NCBI GenBank assembly: GCA_014084085.1
Contig: NPFB01000179.1
Location: 27,701 to 56,627, forward strand
Origin: Hondaea fermentalgiana
Taxonomy: Eukaryota; Sar; Bigyra; Thraustochytrida; Thraustochytriidae
Direction: 5' to 3'
Length of the DNA: 28,927 bases
Position 1 is the first letter of the stretch, and each line of letters begins with the position of its first letter. Of this stretch, positions 25,314 through 28,927 are shown in pieces. Position numbers and translations under genes: made by a program. The notes below the pieces were generated by a model, which searched no databases, was not told the origin of the DNA, and saw only the letters and a program-made list of their open reading frames with translations.

Positions 25314-26837
25314 TTACTGAGACAACAACTGATTTGCGATCCATGCGTCGCGATCAGGCGGCATTGGTGCAGCGTGAAGTGCGGCAAGACGTTGGCGTAC
25401 CTGCACGGCATCCATTTGCACCTTTCCGCTTTCGCGATCAATGTCGACAAGGCGAGCTGCCAGCGCATCTGCCAATTTGGCAATGTTACCTTCGTGTGCA
25501 CAAAGCTGTTGCGTTTCGCGTTCGACGCGCTCGAGCATGTTGGACAATTCTGCAGGAAGCTCGACGTCCATCTTTCGAGGAGCAGACCCTGGTGTAGGCT
25601 TGTGTGCAACTTGCGCTCGAGGAGCGCGTCGATGCAGCTTTTTCACCGAAGCCGGCACATCATCCGTCTCGAGGGCGCGCGTGAGCTGGAGAGCCGTCTG
25701 CAGAGCGCTTGCCTTTTGGCCAAGGTGTTTGCGTTCGGCGTCAAGACCTCGTTGCAGACAATGCAAGGAGTCATTCAAAGCCTCGAGGACGCGGAAACAT
25801 GCCTTTGTGCCTGAAACACAAGCATTGATGGTCTCAGGATTCTTGGAACGGGCGCCGACCTGTGCGTCTGCTGTAGCTTTTCCAAGCAGCATGGACACGC
25901 CACGAATCTGCGCGAGAACCTTGGCAAGGGCCTCTGGCGACGAGGCCTCTTGCGGGTCTAGGGTGTTGGACGGAGCAGACGCCGCGGCCACAGCAAGTTG
26001 GGCGCGCAGAGATGCAATTTCAATATGCTCCAAAGTCTCTGCATATTTGGCCTTTGCAAAGGTTGTCGCAAAGGTGCGTTTGGCCTCGACATTATCGTCA
26101 CCGCCCGAAGCCTGGCGTGAAAGTTCCACGGCACGCGCAGCGACGGATGTAGCAAGGACGCCGGGATCTAAGACGTCGCGAAGCTCGGGACGCCGTTGTG
26201 CTTGGTTTAGGGCCTGCCAGAGATGCGAACCATGCTCGGCGCCTCGCAGGTCTTGCAAGGCAGCGCGAGACTGTCGAGCCAGATCTTTGAGGGCATCGTT
26301 GATGGCACAGTTTGATGCTTCAAGTTGACTGGCTGCTTGCGCGCGCCGCTGGCGTGCAAGTGAGGCGCGTTCATCCGCCACAGCCCTGAGGCGTCTTTTC
26401 TCGGCGAGAAGGCCCTCGATGACCTTTTTCCGTTTGCGCAGGCGCGCGAGCTCGGATGCCGTCGTTTGTTGCCTTTTGTTGATGTGTTGCGACGCGTTTG
26501 GCTGACTGTCTTGATTGTGGAGACTTGCGAGGGCGAGGTCGAGCTCTCGGCCGGCCAATAGCTGGACCCCGTCGTCGCGTGCCCGACGTAACGCCTTGCG
26601 TTCTTGCAGCGTGAGACTCCTAACCAGGGAATGTTCAGGCCCGAGTGCGTGGCAAATCCAGTGCACGAAGCCAGCCACTGGCCGCTGCGCGTTGTCTGTC
26701 CAAAAGCTCAGGTCGGCGGCCTCAAGGTCGGGCATGCCCTGGTCTTGTCCATGGTCGTCGCTGCCGGTAACGCCAGGGCGCAGCCCTAGCGCGCGCAGCT
26801 TGGCGACGAGCGTCTCTGCTGACACCGCCGCGCTCAT
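25314..26837 (-). CDS. HAUS3: HAUS3-like augmin complex subunit 3
   Basis: 507-aa mostly helical protein. The N-terminus matches the HAUS3 pattern. A short helical start (ETLVAKLRALGL) is followed by L-S-F-W (43-46), FVHWICHAL (57-65), LTLQERKAL (75-83) and LLAGRELDLALASL (93-106), corresponding to the family's F-x-W-x-C ... L-x-x-x-E ... L-x-G-x-x-L-D-x-A run. Long coiled coils follow (about 125-200, then 240-310 and 430-490), rich in Arg, Ala and Gln. Augmin (HAUS) recruits gamma-tubulin to existing spindle microtubules to nucleate branches. The ATG at 26837 gives MSAAVSAETL; upstream in-frame sequence is unlike the family and includes a TATA-like motif. The identification rests on the first 110 residues, because coiled coils are not diagnostic. 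Some other coiled-coil spindle or cytoskeletal protein remains possible. Confidence 0.62.
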   Translation of the reverse strand: MSAAVSAETLVAKLRALGLRPGVTGSDDHGQDQGMPDLEAADLSFWTDNAQRPVAGFVHWICHALGPEHSLVRSLTLQERKALRRARDDGVQLLAGRELDLALASLHNQDSQPNASQHINKRQQTTASELARLRKRKKVIEGLLAEKRRLRAVADERASLARQRRAQAASQLEASNCAINDALKDLARQSRAALQDLRGAEHGSHLWQALNQAQRRPELRDVLDPGVLATSVAARAVELSRQASGGDDNVEAKRTFATTFAKAKYAETLEHIEIASLRAQLAVAAASAPSNTLDPQEASSPEALAKVLAQIRGVSMLLGKATADAQVGARSKNPETINACVSGTKACFRVLEALNDSLHCLQRGLDAERKHLGQKASALQTALQLTRALETDDVPASVKKLHRRAPRAQVAHKPTPGSAPRKMDVELPAELSNMLERVERETQQLCAHEGNIAKLADALAARLVDIDRESGKVQMDAVQVRQRLAALHAAPMPPDRDAWIANQLLSQ

Positions 26838-27147
26838 CGTGCGTGCGTCCCGTGTTAGGCACGCTAGGTACGCAGCGCCAAGGGCGCGTGGTTTATAGTT
26901 CAACTCGTTCGCTTTTGCTTTTGCAGGGTGGGTCGGCGGCGACGGTTTTTGGAGTGAGGTCAAGTTCCATCGTCCTCCCGCGCCAAAAGGGGGAACGAAG
27001 TATATACAAGCACTGAGAGTGACAAGACCGACGCCCGAGGCGCGCAGGCGGCGGGGCAACAAGATGATGATGAAATCTCAAGAAAACAGGCGGCGACAAT
27101 CGATAATGAACGAGTTTGGTGCAACGGGAATTGGGGGTCTTGCGCGG
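26838..27147. other. 310-nt spacer, HAUS3-like promoter and PUR 3' end
   Basis: Lies between two minus-strand genes. It contains a TATA-like box at 26892-26897 and a second TATATA at 27001-27006. No gene is present. Confidence 0.6.
26892..26897 (-). promoter_or_regulatory. TATA box candidate for the HAUS3-like gene
   Basis: TATAAA on the minus strand within CTATAAACCACG, 55-60 nt upstream of the ATG at 26837. The spacing would give a leader of about 25-30 nt. A second TATATA at 27001-27006 is farther away. Confidence 0.4.
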
Positions 27148-28474
27148 TCATGAGGAAGGCGCAAAGTCCGGCGCCGTGAATTCCTCGAGAACCTGACGCA
27201 GAGCGGCAAGGCAAACATCCGGAAAGGCTACCGAGGTGCGACGAGTCTGCGTGGATTCTGTGATGCGGAGAAAGCGACCATGGGGGCCGCTCATGAGGTC
27301 GAGAAAGAAGAGCTTGCGGTTGCGAGACTTGAAGGATCGACCGATGAGGGTCTGTGGTTTGCGGGCGTTGCTGGCCTGGTTGTCGCCGTCAGCTCGCGAA
27401 GACGAAGAGGCGTGTGTGGCCATCATTGTCTCCAAGGAGGAAACCTGAGGATCGGTGTCGCCGTCTTCGATGGCAGCAATGAGATCGATGAGCGGCGGCA
27501 AAAGGTCGTGCGGCAGCATGACGGTCTCCCTGCGGAACTTTTGCTTTTTCAGTTGAGCGATTTTCAGCGTGCGACCGTAGTCGTTCTCCAAGAGGTCTAC
27601 GAAGAAGCGGCGGAAGTCGACTTGAATGCTGCGCGAGGCGATCACTGTCTTGCGCGCATTGCCGGTGTTCCCTGTTGAGGCGTCAGCGCCACCCTTGGCG
27701 CCGGGAGGCTGGCTTGATGAAGAGGCTCCGGCCGCAGCGTCAGCCTTGCTACTGGATCGTGCACCGTGCTTGTGCTTGCCTTGGCGCTCCTCGCCGGTGC
27801 CCTCCACGGGCTCCCGCGCGGGCGACGCGGCGTTGCTTGCGGCCGGAGATGCAGCCGACGGCGTGGGGGAAGACGACGGCACCGACGAAGCCGAGGCCGA
27901 GACGGAAGGAGAGGGTGACGATGGGGCGGCGGTAGTTGCAGCAGTTGCACCAGGAGGAGCTGTGGTCTTGGTTACCGAGGCTGCAGAGCCCGCGACCGTG
28001 ACCACCGCGGGCGCATCGCCAAAGTCTGGGACGTTGTCGACGAGTTCGTCAAAGATGCGCTTGGTTTGGAGCCAGGCGGCCTCGGGCAGAACGACGACGG
28101 ATCTCCCTCGGGATGCCTGGGACTCGGCAATTTTGATGAAGCGGCCGCGCTGCTTGTTGTGAATAATGTCGATGTAATACTTTTTGGAGCCCACGTCCTC
28201 GTATCGCGTGGCCATGACGCCGCGGGCATCTTCTGTCGCCTGGACGTCGTCAAAGTTGCCCTGGATCGCGGCCTGCAAGAGAGATCGGAGGGTGCGAAAG
28301 ACGCGTGGGGTGACGAGCACGGTGATTCGCATCCGGTTGGCGCTAACTTCTGTGAGCTTGAGGTACTTGCCTCGGTTGTTCTCGCGCACGTCAAAGAAGT
28401 ACTGCCGCTGGTTCACCAGCAGCCGCTTGGCCCAGAGGTCATCTCGCCGCGAGTATTGCTGCTCTTGGCCCTGT

Positions 28475-28508
<34 letters not shown>

Positions 28509-28731
28509 CCTCTGCATCCTCCTCTCCTTGCGTCTGCTGCGTCGTCTCCTCGGCGGCCTGCGCCTCCGCGTCGAGGTGGCTGGCCCTGGCGTCCCCCGCG
28601 TCGCCGCCCGCGCTCTTGGGCGCCTCGGCCTCGCTCTCGGGCGCCTTTTCCGCGCGCGAAGCACCCGCGCTCGGCGCCCGCGCGGCCTCGCCCTTGGCCG
28701 CGCGCTGCTGCTCCTCCTCGCCGCTGGCCAT
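27148..28731 (-). CDS. PUR-domain nucleic-acid-binding protein with four PUR repeats
   Basis: 527-aa protein of the Pur-alpha family, which binds purine-rich single-stranded DNA and RNA. Four PUR repeats, each a beta-sheet plus helix with a G-R/K-[FYLT]-[LI]-[KR]-[IL] core, can be read. They lie at about 99-155 (NNRGKYLKLTE), 172-232 (QRGRFIKIAES), 360-421 (DYGRTLKIAQ) and 460-518 (PHGRFLRITES). Repeats 1-2 and 3-4 form two pairs separated by a Ser/Ala/Pro/Thr-rich linker of about 125 residues. The N-terminal 98 residues are acidic and Ala/Gln-rich and contain a nine-Gln run. The ATG at 28731 has an ideal context (CCGCCATGGCC). In-frame sequence upstream has no ATG within the open frame. Family membership is clear; cellular role (transcription, RNA transport) is inference. 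Confidence 0.88.
28477..28503 (-). repeat. CAG/CTG microsatellite encoding poly-Gln
   Basis: Nine uninterrupted CTG units on the + strand read as CAG (Gln) in the PUR gene, residues about 77-85. Gln/Glu-rich flanks look like degenerate extensions. Confidence 0.92.
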
Positions 28732-28927
28732 GGCGGCGGCGGCGGCGGCTTCGCGCGCAGGCGTCGTTGGTTTGAATCCGGCAATGGCCGAATCGAGCAC
28801 GGATGCCCAATTCAATTCCAGCAGCCCGAGGCTCGCAAAGCAAGGCGGGACGCGCGGCTGCGCGCTCCCCTCCCCCGCTGCCCCGCGCCTGCCTGCGCGC
28901 GCGCTCTGCCCGCTCGCCGCGGCGCCA
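28732..28927. other. leader/promoter side of the PUR gene to window end
   Basis: Very GC-rich sequence upstream of the PUR ATG. No other gene is seen before the window ends. Confidence 0.5.

Noticed and set aside
1..28927. tRNA, rRNA, CRISPR or intact transposon
   Set aside because: Scanning by eye found no tRNA B-box with a matching A-box, no rRNA-like segment, no regularly spaced direct repeats with unique spacers, and no transposase, integrase or reverse transcriptase motifs. A covariance-model and repeat-library search would be decisive.

Overview
This is a nuclear segment of a GC-rich, intron-poor eukaryotic microbe. The evidence is eukaryote-only gene families (MSH3, a HAUS3-like augmin subunit, a PDK-type mitochondrial kinase, a DHHC-type acyltransferase, a FAM13/RhoGAP-like protein, mitochondrial ATP synthase subunit d). 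There are no bacterial ribosome-binding sites or operons, starts have a purine at -3 (often CAAG-ATG or AAC-ATG), and gene-free spacers are full of microsatellites. The gene set and style would fit a thraustochytrid or related stramenopile, but that is inference. Ten protein-coding genes are supported. Every one reads as a single coding exon, and the only intron candidates lie in leaders or non-coding sequence.

Layout. Positions 1-4609 hold no supportable gene, only repeat-rich DNA with scattered splice-like motifs. A sphingosine-kinase-like gene (+, 4610-6388) meets a PAP2-type lipid phosphate phosphatase (-, 6766-8166) tail to tail. A 2-kb gene-free stretch follows, with one good candidate 54-nt intron on the + strand. 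Three minus-strand genes come next: an NHL-repeat protein (10233-11933), a mitochondrial PDK/BCKDK-family kinase (12433-13803) and a FAM13-like protein (14455-16683). A 137-nt tandem repeat lies between the first two. A 100-N gap at 17007-17106 has identical 19-nt flanks and looks like an unmerged contig overlap. A DHYC-type S-acyltransferase (+, 18293-19447) then converges on MSH3 (-, 19840-23229). MSH3 diverges from ATP synthase subunit d (+, 24382-24891). The segment ends with a HAUS3-like augmin subunit (-, 25314-26837) and a four-repeat PUR protein (-, 27148-28731).

How the genes relate. The kinase and phosphatase have opposing activities on lipid phosphates and could share a substrate pool. 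The kinase carries a cysteine cluster that could be S-acylated, and an acyltransferase gene lies 12 kb away. PDK and subunit d are both mitochondrial energy genes. The remaining neighbours look functionally unrelated, as is normal for a eukaryotic chromosome. I see no tRNA, rRNA, CRISPR array or intact mobile element. The most unusual proteins are the four-repeat PUR protein, the acyltransferase with a degenerate zinc finger, and the lipid phosphatase with a cysteine-rich loop.
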